This document shows positions 54,304 through 63,552 of a DNA stretch of 64,000 bases, piece after piece. Made by a program: the position numbers and the translations under genes. Each line of letters opens with the position of its first letter. Within the stretch, counting starts at the first letter, position 1. Source of the DNA: an uncultured Dokdonia sp. (GTDB lineage: Bacteria > Bacteroidota > Bacteroidia > Flavobacteriales > Flavobacteriaceae); assembly GCF_947496725.1 (NCBI RefSeq), contig NZ_CANMDS010000007.1:1-64000 (forward strand), read 5' to 3'. The notes below the pieces were generated by a model that was not told where the DNA came from, ran no database searches, and was given only the letters and a program-made list of their open reading frames with translations.

Positions 54304-55704
54304 ATGAGTTCATACGATGTAGCCGTTATAGGCTCTGGTCCTGGTGGATATGTTGCAGCAATACGTTGTGCACAACTAGGAATGAAAACAGCAATAATAG
54401 AAAAATATAGTACACTAGGAGGAACTTGTCTTAACGTAGGGTGTATCCCGTCTAAGGCGCTTCTAGATTCATCACACCACTATGAAGATGCCATCAAGCA
54501 TTTTGAAGAGCACGGTATCGAGGTAGGTGATGTAAAATTTAACCTAGAGAAAATGATTGCCCGCAAGCAAAGCGTAGTAGACGTTACTACAAAGGGTATT
54601 GAGTTCTTAATGGGTAAAAATGAGATAGACGTTTACCAGGGTGTGGGATCTTTTAAAGATGCTACACACATAGATATCGCAGGAGAGAAAAACCTAACTA
54701 TAGAGGCAAAAAATACCATTATAGCAACAGGATCTAAGCCTAGCACATTACCTTTTATAAACATAGATAAAGAACGTATCATCACTTCTACAGAAGCATT
54801 AAAACTTCCAGAAGTACCTAAGCACCTTGTTGTGATAGGTGGTGGTGTGATAGGTCTTGAGCTTGGTCAAGTATACAAGCGTCTAGGTGCAGAGGTAACT
54901 GTAGTAGAGTATATGGATCGCATTATCCCTACGATGGATGGCGCTCAGAGTAAAGAATTACTTAAAGTCTTCAAGAAGCAAAAAGTAAAATTTGCTCTAT
55001 CTCACGGAGTTACTGCTGTAGAGCGTGACGGAGATGAGATTACCATAAAAGCGACAAATAATAAAAAAGGTGTAGATGTAGAGTTTAAGGCAGACTACGT
55101 ACTTGTAGCTGTGGGACGTCGTGCCTACACAGACGGTCTTAATCTTGATGCTGTAGGTATCAAGACAGACGAGCGTGGTAAAGTAGAAGTAAACGAGCAC
55201 TTGCAGACTAATGTGTCAAACATTTATGCTATAGGTGATGTGATAAAAGGTGCAATGCTCGCTCACAAAGCCGAAGAAGAAGGAACACTCGTTGCCGAAA
55301 TTCTTGCAGGTCAAAAACCACATATAGATTACAACCTTATACCAGGTGTAGTATACACTTGGCCAGAAGTTGCCTCTGTAGGTAAAACCGAAGAGCAACT
55401 TAAAGAAGCTGGTGTAGCCTACAAGTCTGGACAGTTCCCTATGCGTGCATTAGGACGTAGCCGCGCGAGTGGTGATACAGACGGATTTGTAAAAATACTT
55501 GCAGATAAGGAAACAGATGAGGTACTAGGTGTACATATGGTAGGCGCTCGTGTAGCAGACCTTATAGCCGAAGGAGTAACCGCAATGGAGTTTAGAGCAA
55601 GTGCAGAAGATATTGCACGTATGAGCCACGCACACCCTACGTATGCAGAGGCTGTAAAAGAAGCTGCCCTCGCTGCAACCGAAGATAGACCTATACACAT
55701 CTAG
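54304..55704 (+). CDS. lpdA: Dihydrolipoyl dehydrogenase
   Basis: E3 flavoenzyme of the 2-oxoacid dehydrogenase and glycine-cleavage complexes; reoxidises dihydrolipoamide with NAD. 466 residues: FAD loop VIGSGPGGYVAAI, redox disulfide Cys42-Cys47 in GGTCLNVGCIPSK, NAD loop VVIGGGVIGLELGQVYKRLG, and the catalytic His-Glu region HAHPTYAEAVKEAA at the C-terminus. It stands alone, so it probably serves several complexes encoded elsewhere. Confidence 0.95.
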   Translation: MSSYDVAVIGSGPGGYVAAIRCAQLGMKTAIIEKYSTLGGTCLNVGCIPSKALLDSSHHYEDAIKHFEEHGIEVGDVKFNLEKMIARKQSVVDVTTKGIEFLMGKNEIDVYQGVGSFKDATHIDIAGEKNLTIEAKNTIIATGSKPSTLPFINIDKERIITSTEALKLPEVPKHLVVIGGGVIGLELGQVYKRLGAEVTVVEYMDRIIPTMDGAQSKELLKVFKKQKVKFALSHGVTAVERDGDEITIKATNNKKGVDVEFKADYVLVAVGRRAYTDGLNLDAVGIKTDERGKVEVNEHLQTNVSNIYAIGDVIKGAMLAHKAEEEGTLVAEILAGQKPHIDYNLIPGVVYTWPEVASVGKTEEQLKEAGVAYKSGQFPMRALGRSRASGDTDGFVKILADKETDEVLGVHMVGARVADLIAEGVTAMEFRASAEDIARMSHAHPTYAEAVKEAALAATEDRPIHI

Positions 55705-55723
55705 TCACTACTAGAATGATATA

Positions 55724-55763
55724 CCATAAAAAAACCTGCTAGTGATAGCAGGTTTTTTTATGG
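55724..55763. terminator. Bidirectional terminator between lpdA and the DUF6119-like gene
   Basis: Perfect 18-bp stem (55724-55741 with 55746-55763) with a GTGA loop; A-run and T-run inside the stem ends. Confidence 0.9.
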
Positions 55764-55776
55764 TTTGTGGGTTATT

Positions 55777-55791
55777 ACGCTTTCGCGAAAG
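55777..55791. repeat. Iterated palindrome, truncated copy at the edge of the accessory gene
   Basis: ACGCTTTCGCGAAAG; the right arm is cut at the point where the A+T-rich segment with the DUF6119-like gene begins. Confidence 0.85.
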
Positions 55792-55834
55792 GATATTAAA
55801 ATACACTCAAATTATAAAGCAGTTAATTTGAAAC

Positions 55835-57583
55835 TCAATTTTTGAAACAAGCATCGTTTTTTATAATTTCAAAAGATAAATCATAATAATTTGTTCGCAT
55901 TTCTTGGTAACATTGAATTAGTGATAGTTTAGCAATATTTGATTTGTATTTAGAAACTGTAGATTGCAGTGGTCTATTCTTTATATGGCTAGTTACACAC
56001 ATTACATATTTAATACTATTACTATTTTTAAAAATATTTAAAAATTCCTCTTCATATAAACCATTATTTTTAGACTTAGATTGTAGTCCTTTATAGACAG
56101 CCCTTAAGTATTTATTATCTTCATCTTTAAGATCATTTTTTAATCTTCTAGCTGAGGAAATTATTTGACTGTATAGTTCTCTCATTGAAGTGCTAAAACC
56201 ATATTTTACGTGGCATAAGTAGACTGTGCCGTTATCTATATGAATTATATCAGCAAGTTCTATTGATTCTGGATTTATGGCATCTAAAACAAGGTAGTCT
56301 TTCTTGATATAGCGATCGTTGTATGTGCCTTCGTTCTCTCTTTTTCCGTTAGATTTACTTTTCCATTCTTCATTTAATACTTTATTTTTTAGATCATATT
56401 CATTCAATATATCTGAACATCTCTGATTCATTTCTTGAATAAAAATATTCCTTAGTTGATACCATTTAGAGTCTAAATAGATATAAGTTCCTAGGCCTTG
56501 AATGTGAAGTTCTGTATTTAAATGGTAAATTAAAGCTGTCTTTAAAATAGCTTTCTTCGCATCGTTTTTGTAAGAATAAATATGGATATTATAAATGTAG
56601 TTACTGAAAGATTCTAGATTTTGGTCAAAATTCTGTTCATTAAGATACTTTAAGATTATCGGTAAAATTTCGCTTTTTTCACTTGTTGTTTCAATAGTTT
56701 TAAAATTACTCTTTCCTTTTTTTAATTTGACTTTATATTCATCAGCGCTATAAAAATCTTCTATCTTATTAGGATAGCAAACATCAAAATTTGAAATTTT
56801 TTTACTAGTAATATTTACCCTTTGATTAAATAATTCATTAATTAAGGCGGGTTTAAGAGAATTTTTGATTCTATCTTTATTATTTATTTCTTTATATGAA
56901 CTAAAAAAATCATTTGCCTTTTTTGTTTCTATGTACTCTATAATTTCGATTAAAAGACCTAATTCTTGAAATGTCAATTTTTTATTAATGTTTAATCCAC
57001 TAGATATATTTAAAATTATATTTTTAGATCTATTTGATAAGAATTGATTAAAATATAGTTCAGCAGTTTCAACTGCAATTTTAATTTTTAATTCAGTAGG
57101 GATTTTACCAAACTTAATATAATCCATTAAGCGATAATTGTCTTTAAACTGTTCTGACATACCAGCACGTAGACCAGTAACTCCTCTAGTTTTTATAGTA
57201 ATTATTTGATCTATAACTGGATCCATTATTCTAGAATATGTGTTTAATCCATAAGAAGTATCTAAAAATGGTAAAACATATTTGTAAAACGTTCCTCCGA
57301 TTATTGAGTAAATACCTGATTTAGTATTAACTAGTATTAATATTGAGGGTATCTTATACTCAAGAGAAATTCCTTCAGTGTATTCTTTCGGAATAAATTT
57401 AGACCATTCTGATTCTTTGTCAGACGATTGAATGACAATGAGTTTTGCGTCATAATCAAGTAATTTAATGTCTTTAATTATTGATTCCTTCTTGTTTAGA
57501 GCAAGGTGAGATACTATTCCTTCAATTACCGATTCCAGATTATGCTCTTTTTCAATCTTATATAATGTTGTGTTTTGTTTCAA
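55835..57583 (-). CDS. DUF6119 (TIGR04141)-like sporadically distributed protein
   Basis: Soluble protein of 582 residues. I match it by eye to the sporadically distributed TIGR04141/DUF6119 family: N-terminal TLYKIEKEHNLESVIE, IYSIIGGTFYKYVLPFLDTSYGLN near residues 91-114, RGVTGLRAGMSEQF, and the C-terminal EGTYNDRYIKKDYLVLDA followed by ELADIIHI and VYLCHVKYG (His458-x-Lys460). The last part looks like a nuclease-type core (Asp, then H-x-K), but this is inference; the family's role is not established to my knowledge. Base composition is clearly more A+T-rich and Lys/Asn/Ile-rich than neighbours, and no palindrome copy lies in it, both signs of transfer. Starts with TTG; a stop lies in frame just upstream. 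Confidence 0.75.
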   Translation of the reverse strand: MKQNTTLYKIEKEHNLESVIEGIVSHLALNKKESIIKDIKLLDYDAKLIVIQSSDKESEWSKFIPKEYTEGISLEYKIPSILILVNTKSGIYSIIGGTFYKYVLPFLDTSYGLNTYSRIMDPVIDQIITIKTRGVTGLRAGMSEQFKDNYRLMDYIKFGKIPTELKIKIAVETAELYFNQFLSNRSKNIILNISSGLNINKKLTFQELGLLIEIIEYIETKKANDFFSSYKEINNKDRIKNSLKPALINELFNQRVNITSKKISNFDVCYPNKIEDFYSADEYKVKLKKGKSNFKTIETTSEKSEILPIILKYLNEQNFDQNLESFSNYIYNIHIYSYKNDAKKAILKTALIYHLNTELHIQGLGTYIYLDSKWYQLRNIFIQEMNQRCSDILNEYDLKNKVLNEEWKSKSNGKRENEGTYNDRYIKKDYLVLDAINPESIELADIIHIDNGTVYLCHVKYGFSTSMRELYSQIISSARRLKNDLKDEDNKYLRAVYKGLQSKSKNNGLYEEEFLNIFKNSNSIKYVMCVTSHIKNRPLQSTVSKYKSNIAKLSLIQCYQEMRTNYYDLSFEIIKNDACFKN

Positions 57584-57822
57584 ATAATATAGGTTTTAAG
57601 GATTTTGTTATTAAGCTGGATGAAATTTTTAACCTAAAGTTTATTAGATTTATGTTATTGTCTTTTAATTGATTACATAAATATACACGCTATCAGAGTT
57701 TGAAATCACTATGTTTTTACTTTAGTTTTTATGGGTTATCAACATTATAGTTTCTCTTACTATATCCTCCCAATTTTCAACTATTTTGAACACCAAAGAA
57801 GAAATAAAATAAGGTCGTTTTG

Positions 57823-57830
57823 TATTTTTG
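57823..57830 (+). promoter_or_regulatory. -7 promoter element of the heme A synthase gene
   Basis: TATTTTTG fits TAnnTTTG and lies 21 bases before ATG 57852. The in-frame TTG at 57828 is part of this box, which argues against it as the start. Confidence 0.55.
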
Positions 57831-57851
57831 CAGCTCTTAAAAAGAGTACAT

Positions 57852-58904
57852 ATGTGGTACAGACGCGCGCTTAAAATATCAATCATTTTCTTATACCTCA
57901 TTATCATCGCAGGGGCGGTGGTACGTATGACGGGAAGCGGTATGGGTTGCCCAGACTGGCCGCAGTGTTTTGGGTACTTAGTACCTCCTACAGAAGAGAG
58001 CGAGCTGCAATGGGAGCCTAACCATAGTTATGAAGATGGACAGGTCATTATACGCAATGAGTCGCTGCGCGTTGCGCCAGCAGATTTTACTTCTGGAGCC
58101 ACCTATAATGAGCAAAACTGGGACACTTATGACACGCACGACTATGCCAGCTTTAACGTATGGCACACCTGGATAGAGTATATAAACAGGCTTGTAACGG
58201 CACTAGCCGGTATCCCTATGTTACTTATGGTGATTCTCGCTTTCTGGTACTGGAAGGGACGCAAGGGGCTTATTTTTGCCACCTTTATGGTGTTGCCTTT
58301 AATGCTTTTTCAGGCGTGGCTGGGGAAGCAAGTAGTAGACTCAAACTTACTACCGGTAAAAATTACCATCCATATGATTGCGGCCCTCTTCATAGTAGCG
58401 CTACTCTTGTTCTTGTGGTATAAATCGCAGCATAAAGAGATGGGGATTACGCTTTCGCGAAAGCGTACTTATGACCCTGTTTTTAAAAACCTCATTGTGG
58501 TCGCTAGTATACTCACGCTTGTGCAAATTGCACTAGGCACACAAGTACGACAGTATGTAGATGAGCGCGTGGCAGAGGTAGGCTATGAGGCAAAGGAGTT
58601 ATGGCTTAACCCGGCTACGGTATGGTTTTATGTACATAGATCGTTTTCTATACTCGTGACATTATTAAACCTATATATATTCTGGCGTAATAAAAACCTA
58701 CTGCTAGGGCATACCAAGTTACTTAACTGGACACTCATACTCATAGCCTTAGAGGTGGTGACGGGAATCGCGATGTACTATATAGATTTCCCGTTTGGGA
58801 GTCAGCCATTACATTTAGTCTTAGCGTCATTACTTTTTGGGGTTCAGTTTTATATTTTGTTAGAAAGTTTCCCAAAAAGGGAGGCTATCACACCTACGAT
58901 ATAG
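57852..58904 (+). CDS. ctaA: Heme A synthase (COX15/CtaA family)
   Basis: Membrane enzyme converting heme O to heme A for cytochrome oxidase. 350 residues, eight helices in two four-helix halves. The first half carries VVRMTGSGMGCPDWPQCFG, the long COX15-type loop with FNVWHTWIEYINRLVTAL (heme His) and IHMIAALF; the second half has QIALGTQVRQYVDE and FYVHRSFSILVTLL. This is the two-half type found in Bacteroidetes and mitochondria-like enzymes. I use ATG 57852. A palindrome copy in the loop between the halves encodes TLSRKR. Confidence 0.9.
   Translation: MWYRRALKISIIFLYLIIIAGAVVRMTGSGMGCPDWPQCFGYLVPPTEESELQWEPNHSYEDGQVIIRNESLRVAPADFTSGATYNEQNWDTYDTHDYASFNVWHTWIEYINRLVTALAGIPMLLMVILAFWYWKGRKGLIFATFMVLPLMLFQAWLGKQVVDSNLLPVKITIHMIAALFIVALLLFLWYKSQHKEMGITLSRKRTYDPVFKNLIVVASILTLVQIALGTQVRQYVDERVAEVGYEAKELWLNPATVWFYVHRSFSILVTLLNLYIFWRNKNLLLGHTKLLNWTLILIALEVVTGIAMYYIDFPFGSQPLHLVLASLLFGVQFYILLESFPKREAITPTI
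58449..58466. repeat. Iterated palindrome, copy inside the heme A synthase gene
   Basis: Perfect ACGCTTTCGCGAAAGCGT, read Thr-Leu-Ser-Arg-Lys-Arg in a soluble loop between membrane helices. Confidence 0.95.
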
Positions 58905-58943
58905 GGATAAACCAAGTATCTTTACCATCTTAAAATTTGTACA

Positions 58944-59459
58944 ATGATTTACCGTTTTAGAGCAATTCTAGACACAGAAGAAGATGTTTTTCGCGATCTT
59001 GAGATCGAAGCTGCGGCTACGCTTGAAGACTTGCATAATGCTATAAACCAGTCTTTTGGGTTTGATGGGGCAGAGGTTGCTGCTTTTTACCTAAGTGATG
59101 ATACCTGGATGCAGGGCGAGGAGTTTGCCCAGTTTGAAATGGGTGAGGGTGAGAGCCAGTTGCGCCTTATGAATGAGACGTCACTAGACGGGCTTCTGGG
59201 AGAACACCAGACGCGTCTTATTTATGTATATGACTTCTTAAATATGTGGCGTTTTCTTGTAGAGCTTGCAGAGATTACAGAGCCAGAAGATGGCGTGACG
59301 TATCCTAACCTTATGTTTGTACAAGGGCAAGTGCCAGACCAAGCACCAGAGTTTGAGATGGAGCCACAAGACGAGGAAGATGAGGATGATGATGAGTTTA
59401 ATGATGATTACAACATCGACGATTTTGACGATTTAAGTTTTGATGAGAACTGGAATTAG
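58944..59459 (+). CDS. pRiA4b ORF-3-like protein
   Basis: Soluble acidic protein of 171 residues of the plasmid pRiA4b ORF-3 family, also called IS1096 passenger TnpR-like. Marks are YRFRAILDTEEDVFRDLEIEAAATLEDLHNAINQSFGF and the later LIYVYDFLNMWRFLVEL. The C-terminal 35 residues are almost all Asp/Glu. Despite the family name there is no transposon here. Function unknown. Confidence 0.82.
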   Translation: MIYRFRAILDTEEDVFRDLEIEAAATLEDLHNAINQSFGFDGAEVAAFYLSDDTWMQGEEFAQFEMGEGESQLRLMNETSLDGLLGEHQTRLIYVYDFLNMWRFLVELAEITEPEDGVTYPNLMFVQGQVPDQAPEFEMEPQDEEDEDDDEFNDDYNIDDFDDLSFDENWN

Positions 59460-59525
59460 TATTCTTGTATCTCTTTATAACCTAACCTGTGTGCATCGCA
59501 TACATCACAACACATACATACGACT

Positions 59526-60581
59526 ATGATAAATTTATATAGCGCTCAGATAGAGTCACTATCTATACACCGTATAGGTAATAAAGGAAAGGCAGAAGGA
59601 CTTTTTGTATCTCAAGACCCGTATCCTTTAAGTGATGAGCTTACTCCGCTTATTAAGGAGTTTTTCTTTAAGCCTTTTAGAGAAAAGGAAGAGAACTACT
59701 ATAAGTTTTTTCACGATCAAGATTTAGAGTTTAATACGCTTTTTACGTTAGCAAAGAAAGTTTTTGATAACCCACACGGGACGCATTTACTCTCTGAGGA
59801 TATTGCAAAACACTTATATGCACAAAGTGATCACCCGCACATTAAGGCTGGTGAGTTGTATATCGCACACCTAGAAGGCGTGCAGATAGATAATATCAAG
59901 ACAGATGCCCTAGGTATCTTTAAGAGTGAGTTAAAGCAGGATTTCTTACAGTTTCGCGAAAGCGGGACAAACCTAGAGATGATACTTGAGCAAGGTATTA
60001 ATCTTAATAAACTAGATAAAGGCTGTCTTATCTTTAACCATAAAGAAGACGAAGGGTATAAGGTACTCTCTGTAGATTCTAACCGTTATGACACAAAGTA
60101 CTGGCTAGAGAATTTTATGGGTGTAGAGACCTTTGAAGATGATAACTTCTACACAAAGAAGTATCTTAAGTTTTGTCAAGACTTTGCAAAAGACGTGGTA
60201 CTCCCTGCCGAAGATAAAAAGGAAGAAGTGCTGTTTATGAACCGCGCGGTAAATCACTTTGCAAAAAATGACACCTTTGAGGAAACGGCTTTTATGAATG
60301 ACGTGATAGATAATCCGGATCTTATTCCAGAGTTTCGCCATTATAAAACAGAGCAGTCGCCTAAGTATAAAATAGAAGACCTTACAGACTTCTCGATAAG
60401 CAATAAAGCGGTTACAGCCCAGCGTAAGAAAATAAAAAGTGTGATTAATCTCGATACCAATATCCAGATTAAAATGGACTTTATTAACCCAGAAAGCGCA
60501 GAGAAATTTGTAGAAAAAGGATGGGATGAAGAAAAGCAGATGTACTACTACCTTGTGTACTTTAACAAGGAGCAGAACTAA
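59526..60581 (+). CDS. Nucleoid-associated protein, YejK/NdpA type
   Basis: 351-residue relative of the 37-kDa nucleoid-associated proteins (YejK in E. coli). The family start SAQIESLSIHRIGNKGKAEGLFVSQDP and the C-terminal IQIKMDFINPESAEKFVEKGWDEEKQMYYYLVYF are seen. It associates with the nucleoid in E. coli; the biochemical role is unclear. A degenerate palindrome copy encodes RFRES-like FRES in frame. It ends at a bidirectional terminator. Confidence 0.85.
   Translation: MINLYSAQIESLSIHRIGNKGKAEGLFVSQDPYPLSDELTPLIKEFFFKPFREKEENYYKFFHDQDLEFNTLFTLAKKVFDNPHGTHLLSEDIAKHLYAQSDHPHIKAGELYIAHLEGVQIDNIKTDALGIFKSELKQDFLQFRESGTNLEMILEQGINLNKLDKGCLIFNHKEDEGYKVLSVDSNRYDTKYWLENFMGVETFEDDNFYTKKYLKFCQDFAKDVVLPAEDKKEEVLFMNRAVNHFAKNDTFEETAFMNDVIDNPDLIPEFRHYKTEQSPKYKIEDLTDFSISNKAVTAQRKKIKSVINLDTNIQIKMDFINPESAEKFVEKGWDEEKQMYYYLVYFNKEQN
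59951..59964. repeat. Iterated palindrome, degenerate copy inside the nucleoid protein gene
   Basis: GTTTCGCGAAAGCG, left arm reduced; read Gln-Phe-Arg-Glu-Ser. Confidence 0.85.
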
Positions 60582-60598
60582 GCCTTTCCATATTATAT

Positions 60599-60632
60599 AA
60601 AAAAAGCGTAGCTAGATAGCTACGCTTTTTTT
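60599..60632. terminator. Bidirectional terminator
   Basis: AAAAAGCGTAGCT with AGCTACGCTTTTT around a four-base loop, between two convergent genes. Confidence 0.9.
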
Positions 60633-60637
60633 ATGCT

Positions 60638-61708
60638 TTAAATCTCCTTTATGAGACGTTTAAGACTGATGTCTTCATAATTACGTTTTACAAACTCTAG
60701 TGCTGCACGTAGTACGGCTCCCATATTTGCAGCACGTTTAAATTTGAGATCACTTGTAAAGTCAAAAATATCTGCTCTTAGCTGGCGCACATTCTCACGA
60801 GGAGAGATATTATCTGTAGCCATTACACGTAGTAATCTCGTGAGTCTCTTTTTACCATTGAGAATTCTCCTTGCAAGTAGAGCTCTCTCTTCATTACGGT
60901 ATTGCTCGATAGAGCGGTTGTCTAGTCGCTTTGCAACCAGTTGTACCAGTCTTATGTTTTCTTTAAAAATAGCAGGCTGATATACTTTAAAATTACCTTC
61001 AAAACACTGTTGGTCAAAATCTATTGCGCGTATTTTATAACGTACCGTGTCAAAATCGTGGGTAGGGATAATAACGTAGTTATAAGCTCTCATATCACCC
61101 AGTAGGGTAATCATACAGCGCTCGTTAAACTTTACAAACTCCTTTGCGATTTGTGTAAGACCTAGGTCGTCACACTCGCTGAGGTGATTTTTTATAAACT
61201 CATCACCAGGTATACCAGAGATGTGCTCTTCTATAAGCGTGTCTTCATATACCAGAAAGTTAATACGGTTAGGCGACAAGATGTGCTCAAGCTCAAGTCC
61301 ATAAACTCTACTAGCATCTGCCTGCTTTACATAAAAGTATACGTAGTTATTATTATAAATATTAAGCACCTTAATACGAAAGGGCTTAGAGTTACCAAAA
61401 GTGCAAAAGTCTATACCCGCAATGCGTAGGTAGTCAAAGATATTCTCATTACCATCTGAGTGCAGCTGGGTATAAATACGTTTAAGATTATACTCTATCT
61501 CATCTTGTTCAAACTCGGGATAGTAAACACGTATCCATAGCGTGTCATTATCTTCTTTATCAAAAACACTCACACCACCAGAAAACCTAAGCAGATCTTC
61601 ATAAGAGATCGTAACCTCAGATGTCCTTGCGTAGGTGTCTAGATAGGAAAGAAGCTTCTCATTTACGGGAAATGAGGGTTTCTTTTTAGACATCAGTTTG
61701 TTTTCCAT
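60638..61708 (-). CDS. Protein-kinase-like fold protein of unknown family
   Basis: Soluble protein of 356 residues; I do not recognise an assigned family. Several elements follow the order of kinase folds (protein kinase, APH, HipA). These are a strand with Lys in YVYFYVKQAD (Lys128), acidic helix ELEHIL, a hinge-like LIEEHISGIPGDEFI, a catalytic-loop-like GDMRAYN (Asp205, x4, Asn210), and a D-F-D motif (Asp230-Asp232) in IRAIDFDQQ. The usual His or Arg before the catalytic Asp is replaced by Gly204, as in APH-type enzymes. The substrate is unknown. An alternative start is ATG five codons later. Standing alone between convergent and divergent genes. Confidence 0.65.
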   Translation of the reverse strand: MENKLMSKKKPSFPVNEKLLSYLDTYARTSEVTISYEDLLRFSGGVSVFDKEDNDTLWIRVYYPEFEQDEIEYNLKRIYTQLHSDGNENIFDYLRIAGIDFCTFGNSKPFRIKVLNIYNNNYVYFYVKQADASRVYGLELEHILSPNRINFLVYEDTLIEEHISGIPGDEFIKNHLSECDDLGLTQIAKEFVKFNERCMITLLGDMRAYNYVIIPTHDFDTVRYKIRAIDFDQQCFEGNFKVYQPAIFKENIRLVQLVAKRLDNRSIEQYRNEERALLARRILNGKKRLTRLLRVMATDNISPRENVRQLRADIFDFTSDLKFKRAANMGAVLRAALEFVKRNYEDISLKRLIKEI

Positions 61709-61803
61709 TGCGGGGCGTTTTTATGTAAAGATACTAAAGGCGTGTAACAAAAGGTCTACATAGCCGTCTTGTAAACACTAGCAATCAAAAAACATACTTC
61801 ATA

Positions 61804-62697
61804 TTGGAAACAATCCTAACGATTAATAATCTAACGAAACATTACGGCCTTGTAAAGGCTGTAAATGACCTCTCGTTTACGATAGAAAAAGGAAACGTAT
61901 ATGGCATACTAGGCCCTAACGGTAGTGGTAAATCTACCACCCTAGGTATGGTACTTAATGTGGTAAACCCTACTTCTGGAAACTTTCACTGGTTTGATGG
62001 GTCAGACACCACACATAATGCTTTAAAAAAGGTGGGAGCTATTATAGAGCGACCTAACTTTTACCCATATATGACTGCGGCACAAAACTTACAGTTAGTC
62101 TGCAAGATAAAAGATGTCCCGTCAGATAAGATTCAAGAAAAACTTGAAATTGTAGGACTTCTAGACCGTATGCATAGCAAGTTTAGTACCTACTCACTAG
62201 GTATGAAACAACGTCTAGCCATTGCCTCTGCACTTCTTAACGATCCAGAGATACTTATACTAGATGAGCCTACAAATGGTCTTGACCCACAAGGTATACA
62301 CCAGATACGTGAGATTATAAAGAAAATTGCCGCAGGAGGTACTACCATACTACTTGCCTCTCACTTACTAGATGAGGTAGAAAAAGTATGTACACACGTA
62401 GTTATCTTACGTAAAGGCGTAAAGTTATATTCAGGACGAGTAGATGCGATGAATGCCAGTCACGGCTTTTTTGAGTTGCGCACAGATAACTTATCTATGC
62501 TCGAGACCTATCTCAATGCTCACTCAGATTTTGGCGAGGTAAAGATAGAAGGCGACTTGCTCACTGGGTTTTTATTAAATCCGCTAGAAGCCAAAGAGCT
62601 CAACACGCAACTACACCAGCAAGGTATCGTGCTCACGCACCTTGTAAAGCGCAAAGAGAGCTTAGAAGAGCAATTCCTTGAATTAACTAAAAACTAA
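61804..62697 (+). CDS. ABC transporter ATP-binding protein
   Basis: ATPase of 297 residues of the BcrA-like ABC-2 exporter type. Walker A GPNGSGKSTTLGM, Q-loop region, signature YSLGMKQRLAIASAL, Walker B LILDEPTNGLDPQG and switch His in LLASHLLDEVEK are all intact. The C-terminal 80 residues are the extra domain usual for this group. The start is TTG 61804, which fits the family start. Followed eight bases later by its permease. Confidence 0.9.
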   Translation: METILTINNLTKHYGLVKAVNDLSFTIEKGNVYGILGPNGSGKSTTLGMVLNVVNPTSGNFHWFDGSDTTHNALKKVGAIIERPNFYPYMTAAQNLQLVCKIKDVPSDKIQEKLEIVGLLDRMHSKFSTYSLGMKQRLAIASALLNDPEILILDEPTNGLDPQGIHQIREIIKKIAAGGTTILLASHLLDEVEKVCTHVVILRKGVKLYSGRVDAMNASHGFFELRTDNLSMLETYLNAHSDFGEVKIEGDLLTGFLLNPLEAKELNTQLHQQGIVLTHLVKRKESLEEQFLELTKN

Positions 62698-62705
62698 ACA
62701 ACCCA

Positions 62706-63548
62706 ATGTTACGACTACTCACCATAGAATATCATAAACTCAGACATAGTAAGACATCACGTGTCCTTATCATAGGGTACTTTGTGTTACTATCTGCTAT
62801 AGCACTGCTTGCCTCAATTAAGTTTAACCTTTTTGGAGCCGAGTTTCGTCTGGCAGACCAAGGTATTTTTAACTTTCCATACATCTGGCACTTCAATACG
62901 TATGTAGCGGCAATACTCAAATTTTTCTTAGCCGTTGTAATAGTATCTATGACCGCAAATGAGTACAGCAATAGAACGCTTAAACAAAACCTCATAGACG
63001 GTTTGAGTAAGAAGGAATTTATACTCTCTAAGTTCTTAACCGTTGTTGTCTTCTCAGCCATCTCTACTTTATTTGTGGCGGTACTCAGTCTTATCTTAGG
63101 CTTCTCGTTTTCAGACTTTACAGAGATGTCTATCATATTTTCTGACCTAGAGTTCTTATTTGCCTTTTTCCTTAAGCTGGTTGCCTTCTTCTCATTCTGT
63201 TTATTTTTAGGGATACTTATAAAACGCTCTGCATTTGCACTTGGCTTTTTATTAATGTGGTATTTCTTTGAAGGGGTAGTTCAGCTCATCTGTTTATTCT
63301 TTCAAGAGAAGTATGATATGGAAGGACTGCGCAGCAATGTGTCACAATTTTTACCACTTGAGAGTATGAGTAATCTTATAGAACAACCACTCACAAGGCT
63401 CAATATTGTACAGTCTGCAGCAAATCAAATTCAGGCAGATGTCCTTTCAGATTACACGGTATACTTTCACGAGATAGCTATCGTATCGGTATGGACGTTC
63501 TTATTTATATATGCAAGTTTACTATTGTTAAAGAAAAGAGACTTGTAG
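62706..63548 (+). CDS. ABC-2 type transporter permease
   Basis: Membrane protein of 280 residues with six hydrophobic segments, the partner of the ATPase encoded just upstream. The N-terminal MLRLLTIEYHKLRHSKTSRVLI and the NEYSNRTLKQNLIDGLSKKEFILSKF cytoplasmic segment are typical of ABC-2 permeases in bacitracin- and gliding-type exporters. The exported substrate is unknown. Confidence 0.88.
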   Translation: MLRLLTIEYHKLRHSKTSRVLIIGYFVLLSAIALLASIKFNLFGAEFRLADQGIFNFPYIWHFNTYVAAILKFFLAVVIVSMTANEYSNRTLKQNLIDGLSKKEFILSKFLTVVVFSAISTLFVAVLSLILGFSFSDFTEMSIIFSDLEFLFAFFLKLVAFFSFCLFLGILIKRSAFALGFLLMWYFFEGVVQLICLFFQEKYDMEGLRSNVSQFLPLESMSNLIEQPLTRLNIVQSAANQIQADVLSDYTVYFHEIAIVSVWTFLFIYASLLLLKKRDL

Positions 63549-63552
63549 TATC

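Noticed and set aside
58944-59459. Mobile element suggested by the IS1096/pRiA4b family name
   Set aside because: No transposase, terminal repeats or target duplication nearby; the family is widespread on chromosomes.
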